A DNA stretch of 64,000 nt, taken from Pseudomonas hygromyciniae (GTDB taxonomy: Bacteria; Pseudomonadota; Gammaproteobacteria; Pseudomonadales; Pseudomonadaceae). The DNA lies in NCBI RefSeq assembly GCF_016925675.1, contig NZ_CP070506.1:2602501-2666500 (forward strand). Direction: 5' to 3'. The notes beneath the pieces were generated by a model. It worked only from the letters and a program-made list of their open reading frames with translations, had not been told where the DNA came from and ran no database searches. The translations under genes were made by a program, and so were the position numbers. Shown piece after piece: positions 36,856 through 46,457 of this stretch (position 1 is the stretch's first letter; every line of letters begins with the position of its first letter).

Positions 36856-37788
36856 CTACCGTGCAAACTTCTTCGCCCCGGCCACGCAGGCAATCACCGC
36901 GACGGTCACGGCCAGCATGCCCAGGCTCACCTGTTCATGCAGCAAGCTGGCGGCCAGCGCCAGGCCGAAGAACGGTTGCAGCAACTGCAACTGGCCGACT
37001 GCAGCGATACCGCCCTGGGCCAGCCCGCGGTACCAGAACACAAAGCCGATCAACATGCTGAACAACGCGACGTAACCCAGGCTCAACCACGCCGGCAGGC
37101 TGATCCCGGCGAAGGACGCGGGGGCCAGGAGCAAGGTCAATGGCGCGACCACCGGCAGCGCCATCACCAGCGCCCAGCAGATCACCTGCCAGCCGCCGAG
37201 GGTGCGCGACAGCTTGGCCCCTTCGGCGTAACCCAGCCCGCACACCAGCACGGCCAGCAGCATCAGCAGGTCGCCGGCGGGGGCGGCGCTCAGGCCTTGG
37301 GCCAGGGCATAGCCCATGACCAACAGGCTGCCGAGGATCGAAAACAGCCAGAACACCGGGCGCGGTCGCTCGCCGCCGCGCAGCACACCAAACACGGCGG
37401 TGGCCAGGGGCAGCAGGCCGATAAACACGATGGAGTGGGCCGAGGTCACATACTGCAAGGCCAGTGCGGTGAGCAGCGGGAAGCCGATCACCACCCCCCA
37501 GGGACACAATCAGCAACGGCCCCCCACTGTTCGTGCACCGGGCGCCTTTCGCGCAGCAGCCACAACAGGCACAGGCCCAGTACGGCGGCGATGCTCGCCC
37601 TGGCCACGGTCAGAAACACCGGGTCGAACTCCAGCACCGCCACGCGGGTGGCGGGCAGCGAACCGCTGAAAATCAGCACGCCGATCAAGCCATTGATCCA
37701 GGCGCTGCGGCTATGTTCGGGGGGATGATCCGGGAAGTCTGTTCCATGCAGGGGGGCGCTCGATAAGGGAGGGTTGCGTTTGGGGCAT
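36856..37788 (-). CDS. EamA/DMT-family transporter (three extra bases)
   Basis: Inner-membrane drug/metabolite exporter of the EamA family with about 10 helices in two repeats. The frame starts at ATG 37788 (PQTQPSLIERPLHG after correction). Surplus G bases (coding strand) lie in three 6-nt runs near 37751-37756, 37514-37519 and 37490-37495. Removing one base from each joins RPLHGTDFPDHPPE, HEQWGPLLIVSLG and GVVIGFPLLTALAL into a single 309-residue protein. It is divergent from a MocR regulator at 37827, probably its controller. Confidence 0.78.
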
Positions 37789-37826
37789 CCTAGGGGCTGA
37801 AGATTTCGACAATCAAAAAAATTGTC

Positions 37827-39170
37827 ATGGATACATCGCCCATGCCCCGCGCCCGTTACAAATCGTTGGTAGATAGCTTTGCCCGAGATATCCGCGCCGG
37901 CACCCTGGTGCCCGGCACGCGTCTGCCCACCCACCGCCAATTGGCGGCCAGCCACGGCCTGGCCCTGGTCACGGCCAGCCGGGTGTATAGCGAACTGGAG
38001 GCCATGGGCCTGGTCAGCGGCGAGACTGGGCGTGGCACTTTTGTGCGCGAAATTGCCCTGGCGCCGGGCCAGGGCAGCGGGCAGATGGCCGTGGCGGCGG
38101 GCATGCTCGACCTGAATTTCAACTACCCGTCCTTGCCCGGCCAGGCCGACCTGCTGCGCACCGCCTTGCGCCAGTTGGCGTTGTCCGGCGACTTGGAGGC
38201 GCTGCTGCGTTACCAGCCCCACGCCGGGCGCGTCCATGAACGGGCGGTGATGGCGCGGCATCTGCTACACCGAGGGTTGAGCGTTGCGGCCGAGCAGGTG
38301 CTGGTGGTCAGCGGTGCGCAACACGGGCTGGCGGTCAGCATGATGGCGCTGCTCAAGCCGGGAGACGTGATCGCGGTGGATGCGCTGACCTATTCGGGGT
38401 TCAAGGTGCTGGCCGAGACCTTGCACCTGGAAATCGTCGCGATCCCAATCACGCCGAGCGGCCCTGATCTGCAGGCGCTGGCGCAGCTGTGCCGGCGCCG
38501 GCCAGTGCGGGCGCTGTACTGCATGCCGACGTTGCATAACCCACTGGGCTGGGTGCTGGGGATCGAGCAGCGCGAGCAACTGGTCAGCATCGCCCGCGAG
38601 CATGGGCTGATTCTGATCGAAGACGCCGCCTACGCGTTCCTCGCCGAACACGCGCCGCCACCGCTGGCGCACTTGGCGCCGGAGCGCACGGTTTACGTGG
38701 GCGGACTGTCCAAGAGCGTCGCCACGGGCCTGCGCGTGGGGTTCGTGGTGGCACCGCTTGCGTGGGTGCCGGCGCTGGAGCGTACGATCATGGCCACCGT
38801 GTGGAATGCGCCTGGCGTGATGACCGGCCTTGCTACGGCCTGGATCGAAGATGGCACGGTGTTGCAACTGGAAGCGCAGAAGCGCCAGGACGCCCGGGCC
38901 CGGCAAGCGATGGCGGCTGAGGTGTTGGCGGGGTTGGATTACATTGCCCATCCCGCGTCGTACTTTTTATGGCTGGCGCTGGGGGAAGACGTGCGGGCCG
39001 ATCAGATCGCCATGGCGTTGGCGCGGGAGAATATCTCGGTGTCCACCGCAGAGCCGTTTTCGGTGTCGGACCATGTGCCCCATGCGATACGCCTGGCATT
39101 GGGCTCGGTGGATAAAGGTGCGTTGCGTGCGGCCTTGTTGAGGGTGCGGTGGGTGGTGGCGGGTTATTGA
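37827..39170 (+). CDS. MocR-type transcriptional regulator (GntR HTH fused to PLP aminotransferase fold)
   Basis: A 447-residue protein. The N-terminal GntR winged helix (SFARDIRAGTLVPGTRLPTHRQLAASHGLALVTASRVYSEL) is fused to a fold-type I aminotransferase domain with the PLP-lysine in GGLSKSVATGLRVGF and the Asp motif in LILIEDAAYAFL. MocR proteins use PLP or amino compounds as effectors and often regulate the adjacent divergent gene, here the EamA exporter 39 bp away. Confidence 0.88.
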   Translation: MDTSPMPRARYKSLVDSFARDIRAGTLVPGTRLPTHRQLAASHGLALVTASRVYSELEAMGLVSGETGRGTFVREIALAPGQGSGQMAVAAGMLDLNFNYPSLPGQADLLRTALRQLALSGDLEALLRYQPHAGRVHERAVMARHLLHRGLSVAAEQVLVVSGAQHGLAVSMMALLKPGDVIAVDALTYSGFKVLAETLHLEIVAIPITPSGPDLQALAQLCRRRPVRALYCMPTLHNPLGWVLGIEQREQLVSIAREHGLILIEDAAYAFLAEHAPPPLAHLAPERTVYVGGLSKSVATGLRVGFVVAPLAWVPALERTIMATVWNAPGVMTGLATAWIEDGTVLQLEAQKRQDARARQAMAAEVLAGLDYIAHPASYFLWLALGEDVRADQIAMALARENISVSTAEPFSVSDHVPHAIRLALGSVDKGALRAALLRVRWVVAGY

Positions 39171-39179
39171 GGCGGCTTG

Positions 39180-39209
39180 CTGTGGCAAGGGAACAGCCCC
39201 TTGCCACAG
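39180..39209. terminator. Hairpin between the MocR and giant toxin-like genes
   Basis: TGTGGCAAGGG and CCCCTTGCCACA pair perfectly around a 5-nt loop. It lies between convergent genes and may end transcription from both sides. The sequence is a minimal member of the REP family seen elsewhere. Confidence 0.6.
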
Positions 39210-39260
39210 CAGCCCCATTGCTACTGGGACTGACTGCACCGGATCAGGAAACGGGCGCGC

Positions 39261-42200
39261 CTAGGCGCCGATCCACGAGTGTTCAGCACCAATCTTGACG
39301 TTGAACGTGTGAAAAAGCGGTAAATAGTGTTCCTTGGCTCTAAGGAGTTGTAGGCCCAGAAGGTCGGGGGACACAATCCCCTTGCTTGCGTAGGCGTTGC
39401 GGGCGTTGTCCAGGACATTGACCACCGGTCCGATGGCGACCAGTTCTTTTTCTCCCTCGACAGCTTTGGCTTGCCGGGTCATTCCATCGAAGCCCAGATC
39501 ATACATATCAGGCCTTTTCGCTTTCAGGGTGTCGTTAAACAGGTTGGGCCCCACGGTCTCAAAAATTTTACGCTCATACGCTTTGAATTCCGGTGTGTAG
39601 ATAATCGATCCATCAGGTCGGCGGGTGGCGATAGGTCGATTGGCAGCGAAATAGGGCTTGTTTTTGCTAAACCGTTGCTTCATTTCGGTGATTATGTCGC
39701 TTATTACTGGATTGCCGGGTTGCGTTGCAAAGTTGCTGGTGTTGTAGAACGTTTTGTAGTCATTGACGTAATGAACAACAGGCTTATTGAGGAGGAAGTC
39801 ATTGGCGCCGGCCATGACTGTCGCATTGCCGACATTGGCTTGAATGAGGTCATCGGTATCGAGATAAATCCCGCCGTGTTTGTTCATGATTGGATAGCGG
39901 GCGACATCCGATGCGGCCGCCAGGTTTTTGCCTGGGCCCTGGCGGAAAAAGCTGTAGAGCTCGCTGTTTTTCAACTCTTTGAAGATCTCGTCGTCATTGA
40001 GGTTTGCCACCGTCATGCCGGGGGCTTTGTTCTCCAGTTCACTCTTTATTTTTTGAAAAATGGCCGGGTTGTCGGCATCTACGTGAACGACGGATTTATA
40101 CCCTGAGGCTTTGCGCGCGTTTTCAACCATCTTGTCGACCAGGTGAGGGGGGATTTCCTGACCAGCCCAAAAATAGTGCAGCGCTTTGGGTAAAGGCCTT
40201 GCATCCTTGGGGACGGCGATGGTGGCGGAGGAGGCAACATCGACAAACTGGAATCGATGGGCGTCGATTTGTTTGGCCTTTTTCAGCTCATTGAATGTTC
40301 CCCGCTGCCATTTGCCTTTGCCGCTGCGCCAGAAATACATAGGGTTGGTCCCCTCAACACCCGTCGAGACGTTGGTGGCTTTCCATGCGCCGGCTGAACT
40401 GTCGAAGCGAACGCTATGATCCACGCCCTTGTAATTGACGGTAAAGTGAGCGTTCAAGTTTTGGTTCGCAGTGATATCGTCCATCGGCACGACATAAGTA
40501 CTGTCAGCGAGCCTCCAGGGCGTTGGTGCACTTCCCGCACCGCCAAGCAGACGGTTGCCCCTCGATAGGGGCTCCCACCCGGCGACGCCCAGTTCCCTCA
40601 CCGGTATATCCGGGCCTGCGCCTGCTGCGTGGCGGATGACGCGCTGGCCATCCGCCACGCGCGATTCATACAGCACCCCATCAACGTTCACATACTCCTT
40701 GTTGCTGCGGCCTACATAGACATTACTTTGCAAACCCTTGGGCTTGAGCTCATCGGGCGCGATGTATTTTGCCTCATAGCCCAATAGGTCGGAATTGAGT
40801 GACCTCACCTCGCCATTGGCCGCCACCTGTTTAGGCTGGAAATCCTTGAGCGGAGGGCCGAAGGCGCGTTTCTTGAGGGGGTCGTATTGATGCCAGTTGC
40901 CTTGAAACATCACGACGTTGCCTTCAACGGTCTCTTGTCCAACCTTGAACGTGCCGCTTGCCGCCAGCCCTTGCTGCTGACTCACGGCTTTTATCCCATC
41001 ATTGCTGGCAATGGCCGCCAAGCTGTTGGGGTCGTTTACCTTCGGTGGGTCAACCGCAAAGTGTTCCAGTGCTTTGCCATAGGCCCGCTGGGTGCGGGGA
41101 TCGAAGGCGTACCACTGGTGCGTCGCCTCATCGAACTTGGCCAGGGTTTTACTTTCAAGGGCGCTATTGGCCGCTTTGTAGGTGCCTTCGGCCAGGTCCG
41201 GTTTTTTTGCCAGCTCCAGCAGATTGACGCTGCGGTAAGAGCCGCGCAGGGATTTAACGCCCTTATACCCGGCACGACCCAGGTGCACGACACCCCGCGC
41301 CAAGTCATCAACGCCGCCCAATGGATTGAGTGCACCCACCGCAGCCCGGCCGACGATCTTGCCAACCCTGCCGACCTTTGACAGTGTCGATGCCCCGACG
41401 GCAACGGCTTTTGCGCCCTTGGCCGCAGCCCCCAGGCCGACGGCGAAACCGAAGATATCAAAGGCCAGGTCAACAATTCCCTCGCCAATTTTTCCGTCTA
41501 TGAAGTTCTTGATGGCTGACCGGAACGGGATCAGATTCAATGCAATTTCTTCCAGTACTTTGTAGGTCGGTACTTCCGTCTGAAAGGTTGTGGCACCCCG
41601 TGCGTATCGCTCGACAGCAGGCAGCTCCATATCCGCGATCAGCGCATCTGCAATGTATTGGGTCCTGGGGCTGGCGAAGCTATTGGGTGCGCCTTGTGAC
41701 GCTTTGTTTTCATCCTCGATGCCCGCCTGACCAGTCGGTCTTATCACATCGAAGCGTTTCCCTGGCGAGGAATGCATAAAGCTGCTGCGGGGCTCGTATT
41801 CCTTGTATTGCTGGTCCGGTTTGCGAGTCACGGTGCCTTGCAATCGATCGATTGCATACGTCATGACTTTGCCGTTGCGTTCGGTCTGTACCAGCAGCAC
41901 GCCCGGTGCCACACGAATGGGAAGATCGTCTCTGTCGTAGCGTATTTCCTTGCGGATGGTTATTTTGCCGAACTCAAGATTTTCGCGGTCTTCCAGTGGC
42001 AGTTTTGAAATCAGCATTTTGAGCTGCGCGCCCGTCGCCTTTTTGACCGTAGCGGCGTACTCGTTAAATGAGGTTTTGAAGCGCTCCAGCGGCCGTGGCA
42101 GGTCTTTGAGTGTGGGGATGATTTCGTTGATGTTGATGGCTGCCGAGGAGCTCACCCATGTAGCTGGTTGACCATCACGCTCAATATGGACTTGCCCTGC

Positions 42201-44264
42201 CGTGATGACCTTCACAAAGGCGCGGCCTCGTTCTCCCCAGCCATCGGCCGAGTCAGGCGCACCTTGGAATGCGCGTCCATCGATATACAGGTCCAGAATC
42301 GAGTAAGGCCCCGGGAAATGTACGCTCGAGGGCTGTGACGCGATGCACTTTTTTTCGAACAGTTTCGGGTCCATGTCCGGCAACGCTTTTTTCAGCGCTT
42401 GCAGCGCAAAAGCCTTGGTCGTTGGCATCTCGCCGAGGGGCGATTCGGACACTTCCCGCAGTTCACGAATTTGTGCTGTGAACGCCTCACGCACGCTGTC
42501 GATTGCGGCCTTGGTCTGCGGGTAAGCCATGCCGTTGGCCACCCCCCATTGCATGATCGCTTCGTTCTGCGCCGCATATTCAACCTGGCGCTCTTGATCG
42601 GTGATCGGTGCGGTTCCGGCTTCGAGCATGATCTGCACGTAGCTCATCGTTGCCGTGACCCCTGGCGCCTTTGCTTCAAGGCGCGCGGTGGCCGTGACGA
42701 AACTGACCCAGCTGTGGGTGCCGACCACCACCTGGCTGGGAATGTCCTTGACGAGAAACTCGGGCGCCTGATTGGCCAACAGCAGATGCGCCTGGAGCGC
42801 GGCTTTCTCTGGGCTCGATGCTTTACCTGTGGCGAGCAGGTGAGCGGCGAGTTCCTGGGTGATCGTGGCGGCAGACTTTCCCGTATTGACGGGCGAGACC
42901 AGTCGATAACCTGCGACCTGGCCCTGGCGGTCTGCGGGGCCGCCAGCGCTGTTGTCGATTTCCACATTCAAGCTGGCTAACAACCAGTCGTTGGCACTGC
43001 CTTTGACGTTGCGCGCCTCGAATAGGGACGCCATGGCACTCCCCAGTTCCTGGCCCCTGGGCGAATTGACCAGGCTGTCAATCAACGCGCGAGGGTTGCG
43101 CAGCGCCTCGGGGGTAATGGGCCTGCTGTTCAGCAGGTAGTCCAGCACGCTCTTGAAGGGCGTGAGCGTCGTAGCGCCGAATTTGCCGGTGCCTATATCC
43201 GCCATCAGTTGGGCCTGGTTGCTCGGGTCCACGGGCGCAGGCCACGCCAGTGCGCCACCCAGGTTGCCATGGATGGCGGCCTTGGGTGTTGGGGTAGACA
43301 GCGCGGTTACGAGGTTTTCCAGTTGCTCGTGGTCGGTGGGGATATCCCAGCCGTGATCCTCCAGAAATTTCAGCAGGCTGATGCTGTTCCCAGGGCCGGT
43401 ATTGGCTGGCTGATAGCTGCTGTCGTATGACAGCTCGAGGGTGATCTTCTGCAATTCATCCTTTATGGGCCCGACAGCGTGCGGGGCCTCTTTTACCGAG
43501 GTCGCCAACTGACGCAATTGGCCGGCGGCCAGGCTGCGGTTATGCACGTCACCCAAGTACGCTTTCTGGACCTGGATCGAGTCCTCGCTGCGGGATTTAA
43601 TCAAATCGGCAGAGGTCACCGGATCCAGTTTCCCAAACCCTTGATCCCGGTCGATTTGTGCCGCGCGCTGACGCATTGCCGGCCCCGTGAGGTTCTGCGG
43701 CTCCTGGTAAAAGCGCCCGACCCGCCAATGCGCAACGGGCTCATCGAGGTCACTTTGCGGGGGCGTGAATGCCGTATCGGCGTGGCCGGCTGAGACGACG
43801 CGTGCGGCCTCCAGGACAGGCCCGCTGATCGCGCCCCAGTGCCTGTCGCTTTGGCCAACGGTGTGCTGTTTTTGCTCCGGATCGAGATGGCGCTGGCGCT
43901 TGAAAGAAATGTCACCGGTCTGCAGGTTGAGGGTGATCGACCCCGGGTTGACGCCTTGTTCTTCCATCCACTGACGGACTTCGGGTGATTTGAGGGTGTC
44001 TCGTAAATGGCTCCACCACTGGCCGAAGGTGGAGTCAGGCGCAACGGTGTTGATCGTGACATTTCGCTCTCGGTTGGCAAGCTTGAGCAGTGCCGAGTGG
44101 TACTCCATTGCCAGTGCGCGATCACCTGCGGCGCGAGAGCTCGCGGCGCAATCTGGCGAGGCGGACGACTCACGCTTTTGTCGGGAAAGTGATTGTGCCT
44201 GTTGAGTGTCGCCAATGGGGGAGGGTTGAGGGGTGGCGCTGAGCTGGTTGGAAATGTTGTTCAT
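39261..44264 (-). CDS. Giant toxin-like protein with C-terminal TcdA/TcdB-type glycosyltransferase domain
   Basis: A single uninterrupted 1,667-residue protein. The C-terminal ~300 residues look like a GT44/GT32-type sugar transferase: ALHYFWAGQEIPPHLV (~1360), then ASDVARYPIMNKHGGIYLDTDD (~1450-1472), where DTD is the metal-binding DxD of clostridial glucosylating toxins and OCH1-like enzymes. Residues ~930-990 are hydrophobic and alanine/glycine-rich (FGFAVGLGAAAKGAKAVAVGAS), suitable for membrane insertion. The N-terminal ~900 residues are helical and resemble the large dermonecrotic-toxin-like proteins of Pseudomonas. Between ~1080 and ~1330 there are related segments (WYAFDPRTQRAYGKALEHF, WHQYDPLKKRAFGPPLKDF). 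There is no signal peptide and no obvious immunity or chaperone gene. The gene has more A/T-rich codons than its neighbours. Family assignment is by eye. Confidence 0.72.
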   Translation of the reverse strand: MNNISNQLSATPQPSPIGDTQQAQSLSRQKRESSASPDCAASSRAAGDRALAMEYHSALLKLANRERNVTINTVAPDSTFGQWWSHLRDTLKSPEVRQWMEEQGVNPGSITLNLQTGDISFKRQRHLDPEQKQHTVGQSDRHWGAISGPVLEAARVVSAGHADTAFTPPQSDLDEPVAHWRVGRFYQEPQNLTGPAMRQRAAQIDRDQGFGKLDPVTSADLIKSRSEDSIQVQKAYLGDVHNRSLAAGQLRQLATSVKEAPHAVGPIKDELQKITLELSYDSSYQPANTGPGNSISLLKFLEDHGWDIPTDHEQLENLVTALSTPTPKAAIHGNLGGALAWPAPVDPSNQAQLMADIGTGKFGATTLTPFKSVLDYLLNSRPITPEALRNPRALIDSLVNSPRGQELGSAMASLFEARNVKGSANDWLLASLNVEIDNSAGGPADRQGQVAGYRLVSPVNTGKSAATITQELAAHLLATGKASSPEKAALQAHLLLANQAPEFLVKDIPSQVVVGTHSWVSFVTATARLEAKAPGVTATMSYVQIMLEAGTAPITDQERQVEYAAQNEAIMQWGVANGMAYPQTKAAIDSVREAFTAQIRELREVSESPLGEMPTTKAFALQALKKALPDMDPKLFEKKCIASQPSSVHFPGPYSILDLYIDGRAFQGAPDSADGWGERGRAFVKVITAGQVHIERDGQPATWVSSSAAININEIIPTLKDLPRPLERFKTSFNEYAATVKKATGAQLKMLISKLPLEDRENLEFGKITIRKEIRYDRDDLPIRVAPGVLLVQTERNGKVMTYAIDRLQGTVTRKPDQQYKEYEPRSSFMHSSPGKRFDVIRPTGQAGIEDENKASQGAPNSFASPRTQYIADALIADMELPAVERYARGATTFQTEVPTYKVLEEIALNLIPFRSAIKNFIDGKIGEGIVDLAFDIFGFAVGLGAAAKGAKAVAVGASTLSKVGRVGKIVGRAAVGALNPLGGVDDLARGVVHLGRAGYKGVKSLRGSYRSVNLLELAKKPDLAEGTYKAANSALESKTLAKFDEATHQWYAFDPRTQRAYGKALEHFAVDPPKVNDPNSLAAIASNDGIKAVSQQQGLAASGTFKVGQETVEGNVVMFQGNWHQYDPLKKRAFGPPLKDFQPKQVAANGEVRSLNSDLLGYEAKYIAPDELKPKGLQSNVYVGRSNKEYVNVDGVLYESRVADGQRVIRHAAGAGPDIPVRELGVAGWEPLSRGNRLLGGAGSAPTPWRLADSTYVVPMDDITANQNLNAHFTVNYKGVDHSVRFDSSAGAWKATNVSTGVEGTNPMYFWRSGKGKWQRGTFNELKKAKQIDAHRFQFVDVASSATIAVPKDARPLPKALHYFWAGQEIPPHLVDKMVENARKASGYKSVVHVDADNPAIFQKIKSELENKAPGMTVANLNDDEIFKELKNSELYSFFRQGPGKNLAAASDVARYPIMNKHGGIYLDTDDLIQANVGNATVMAGANDFLLNKPVVHYVNDYKTFYNTSNFATQPGNPVISDIITEMKQRFSKNKPYFAANRPIATRRPDGSIIYTPEFKAYERKIFETVGPNLFNDTLKAKRPDMYDLGFDGMTRQAKAVEGEKELVAIGPVVNVLDNARNAYASKGIVSPDLLGLQLLRAKEHYLPLFHTFNVKIGAEHSWIGA

Positions 44265-45047
44265 AAGGTCTGCGGCCTGAAGATTCGGGAGTTGTGCTGG
44301 GTTGAAGCGGCTGCCGTGGCATCAACCGTGTGTAGCGTTCTGTCCGAATTGATTCCCGCATTCTGTCAATAGGTTGTTGCTATGTATTTCCTCTGATTTC
44401 TCTCAAAAAACGGTAACGGTAGATCCCCCGTTGGGCTGCTGCGCCGCCCAGCGCGGACGATACGGCGTTCCGGCAAGCCCGCTCGCCACAGGTCGGTGCT
44501 CCCCTTATTAGCCAAAAGACTGTTTTTCAAAGCGCTGTAAGGAAGAGGTCTCAGAACCGGTCCCTTCAACGTCTTTATAGAAGGAGTCGAAGAAAGAAGG
44601 CTGCACATCGTCAACAAGCGAGGTGTATGTGGTTAATTTTTGGTATCGGTCAAATTTGGTTGGTTTTATGACTGGTGACGTTGGTTAAGCGCGGTATGGC
44701 CGTAGGGGAACAGGCTGGGATATGCCCTAAGTGTGTTGAAAAGTAACCCTATAAAAATTTGGTGTGTAGCTATGTAGCGTGTTTTCGGCTGTTGACCGAG
44801 TCCGCAGTAACGCCTTTTTGACGGAGTCAGCTCTGTGCGCAACCAACCGGTCAGTCTTTTTCAAGGCAGTATCTGCAATAAACATTGGGATTTTGCGGGG
44901 TCGAAAGCGCTGCTTCTGCGACACGGTTTCCGGGCAGTGAGTGAACGGCCATGGTCAAACGGTCATTCCAACCAAGATTCGGTCAGTGGCATATGCCCTG
45001 CACCCACCCTAGGCAACTCATGCGCTCACTTCACTACAGGCTTGATA
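44265..45047. other. 783-bp intergenic region without a recognised gene
   Basis: This region separates the toxin-like gene from the divergent flavoprotein gene and is visibly more AT-rich than its surroundings, especially 44600-44820. It contains one REP-like palindrome arm at about 44425-44495 (GGGCTGCTGCGCCGCCCAGCGCGG and GGCAAGCCCGCTCGCCACAG). Open frames here lack ribosome-binding sites and family features. It should hold both promoters. Confidence 0.6.
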
Positions 45048-46457
45048 ATGACCAAACCCTTCCCGAATCAGAGTGGTATCTACGACGTCATCGTTGTGGG
45101 CGGTGGCGTTGTGGGATGCGCGATGGTCCGGCGCTTTACCCTGGAGGGGGCGCGAGTGCTGTTGCTGGAAAAAAGCCCGGACATTTTGTCTGGTGCGAGC
45201 AAAGGCAATAGCGCGATTTTGCACACCGGCTTCGATGCGCCGACCGGCAGCCTGGAGCTGCAATGCATGAAGGACGGCTACCAGGAATACCTGCAAATCC
45301 ACCAGAAGATGTCACTGCCGCTGCTCAAGACCGGTGCGATGGTGGTGGCCTGGAACGAGGAAGACCTGGGCAAGCTGCAAGGCATCGTCGAGCAGGCACA
45401 CGCCAATGGGATTGCCGATGTGAGTCTGATTGGCCGCGAGCGGGTGCGCGCCCTGGAGCCGAACCTGGCACATAACGCCCTGGGAGCGGTCGAGGTTCCT
45501 GGTGAGTTTCTTATCGATCCGTGGTCGGCGCCCCTGGGTTACCTGCTTCAGGCGATGATCCATGGGGCGCAGGTGCGCTTCAATACCGAGGTCAACGGCG
45601 GCTACTTCAACGGCGAACTCTGGGCCCTGGAGACCACCAACGGGTTTATCCGGGGGCGCACGATCATCAACTGCGCCGGGTTGTTTGGCGATGTGCTGGA
45701 GCAACAGTTGCTGGGCGCATCGAGTTTCTCCATTCACCCGCGCAAAGGTCAGTTCGTGGTGTTCGACAAGGCGGCCGCGCGCTATCTGGGCAACATTATC
45801 TTGCCGGTGCCCAATGAACGTACCAAGGGCATCGTGTTGACCCGTACGGTCTACGGCAACCTGCTGGTGGGGCCTACCGCCGAGGAACAGGAAGACCGCG
45901 TGCACGCCGGCCTCGACAGCGATGTGTTGCGCCAACTGGTGGACGCCGCCGTCGAGCGGATTCCTGCGCTCGAAGGCATGCCGGTCACCGCCACGTATGC
46001 CGCGCTGCGGCCGGCCACGGAAAAGAAAGAGTACCGAGTGCAGCGGGTCGAAGGTAAGAACTGGATCAGCGTCGGCGGCATCCGCTCCACCGGCCTTACG
46101 GCGGCGCTGGGCATTGCCCGGCACGTGTTCAGTCTTTATCAGCGCGAGCACACAGCGGTGCCTGCGCAAATCCTGCAATGGCCCAAGCTGCCCAACCTCG
46201 CCGAGCATTTGCCGCGCGATTACCAGAGCCCGGGCTACGGCGAAATCGTCTGCCATTGTGAAATGGTGACCCTGCGGGAAATCGAAAATGCCTTGGCCAG
46301 CGCGCTGCCGCCCGGTGACCTGGGTGGTTTGAAGCGCCGCACGCGAGCCTGCATGGGGCGCTGCCAGGGTTTTTATTGTGGCGCACGCGTGGCTGAGTTG
46401 AGCGCTGGCCATCTGGCCATTCCCCTTGCGACAGGTGTTTGTCATGCCGCCCATTGA
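45048..46457 (+). CDS. GlpA-like FAD-dependent dehydrogenase with C-terminal BFD-type [2Fe-2S] domain
   Basis: A 469-residue flavoprotein. The N-terminal FAD-binding motif is VIVVGGGVVGCAMVRRFTLEGARVLLLEK; the DAO-type catalytic domain continues to ~370 (SVGGIRSTGLTAALGIA). The C-terminal part carries the BFD-type iron-sulfur motif CHCEMVTLREIE...CMGRCQGFYC. This architecture is that of anaerobic glycerol-3-phosphate dehydrogenase subunit A. ATG 45048 is the likely start; upstream frame to 44835 is not supported. It overlaps the next gene and is followed by an FGGY kinase, so it probably oxidises a phosphorylated polyol. Confidence 0.8.
   Translation: MTKPFPNQSGIYDVIVVGGGVVGCAMVRRFTLEGARVLLLEKSPDILSGASKGNSAILHTGFDAPTGSLELQCMKDGYQEYLQIHQKMSLPLLKTGAMVVAWNEEDLGKLQGIVEQAHANGIADVSLIGRERVRALEPNLAHNALGAVEVPGEFLIDPWSAPLGYLLQAMIHGAQVRFNTEVNGGYFNGELWALETTNGFIRGRTIINCAGLFGDVLEQQLLGASSFSIHPRKGQFVVFDKAAARYLGNIILPVPNERTKGIVLTRTVYGNLLVGPTAEEQEDRVHAGLDSDVLRQLVDAAVERIPALEGMPVTATYAALRPATEKKEYRVQRVEGKNWISVGGIRSTGLTAALGIARHVFSLYQREHTAVPAQILQWPKLPNLAEHLPRDYQSPGYGEIVCHCEMVTLREIENALASALPPGDLGGLKRRTRACMGRCQGFYCGARVAELSAGHLAIPLATGVCHAAH

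Noticed and set aside
44366..44617. 83-codon minus-strand frame upstream of the toxin-like gene
   Set aside because: It runs through a REP-like palindrome, has no ribosome-binding site and resembles nothing; not annotated.
44835..45047. 71-residue N-terminal extension of the GlpA-like protein
   Set aside because: The extension has no family similarity; the FAD motif begins right after ATG 45048, as in relatives.
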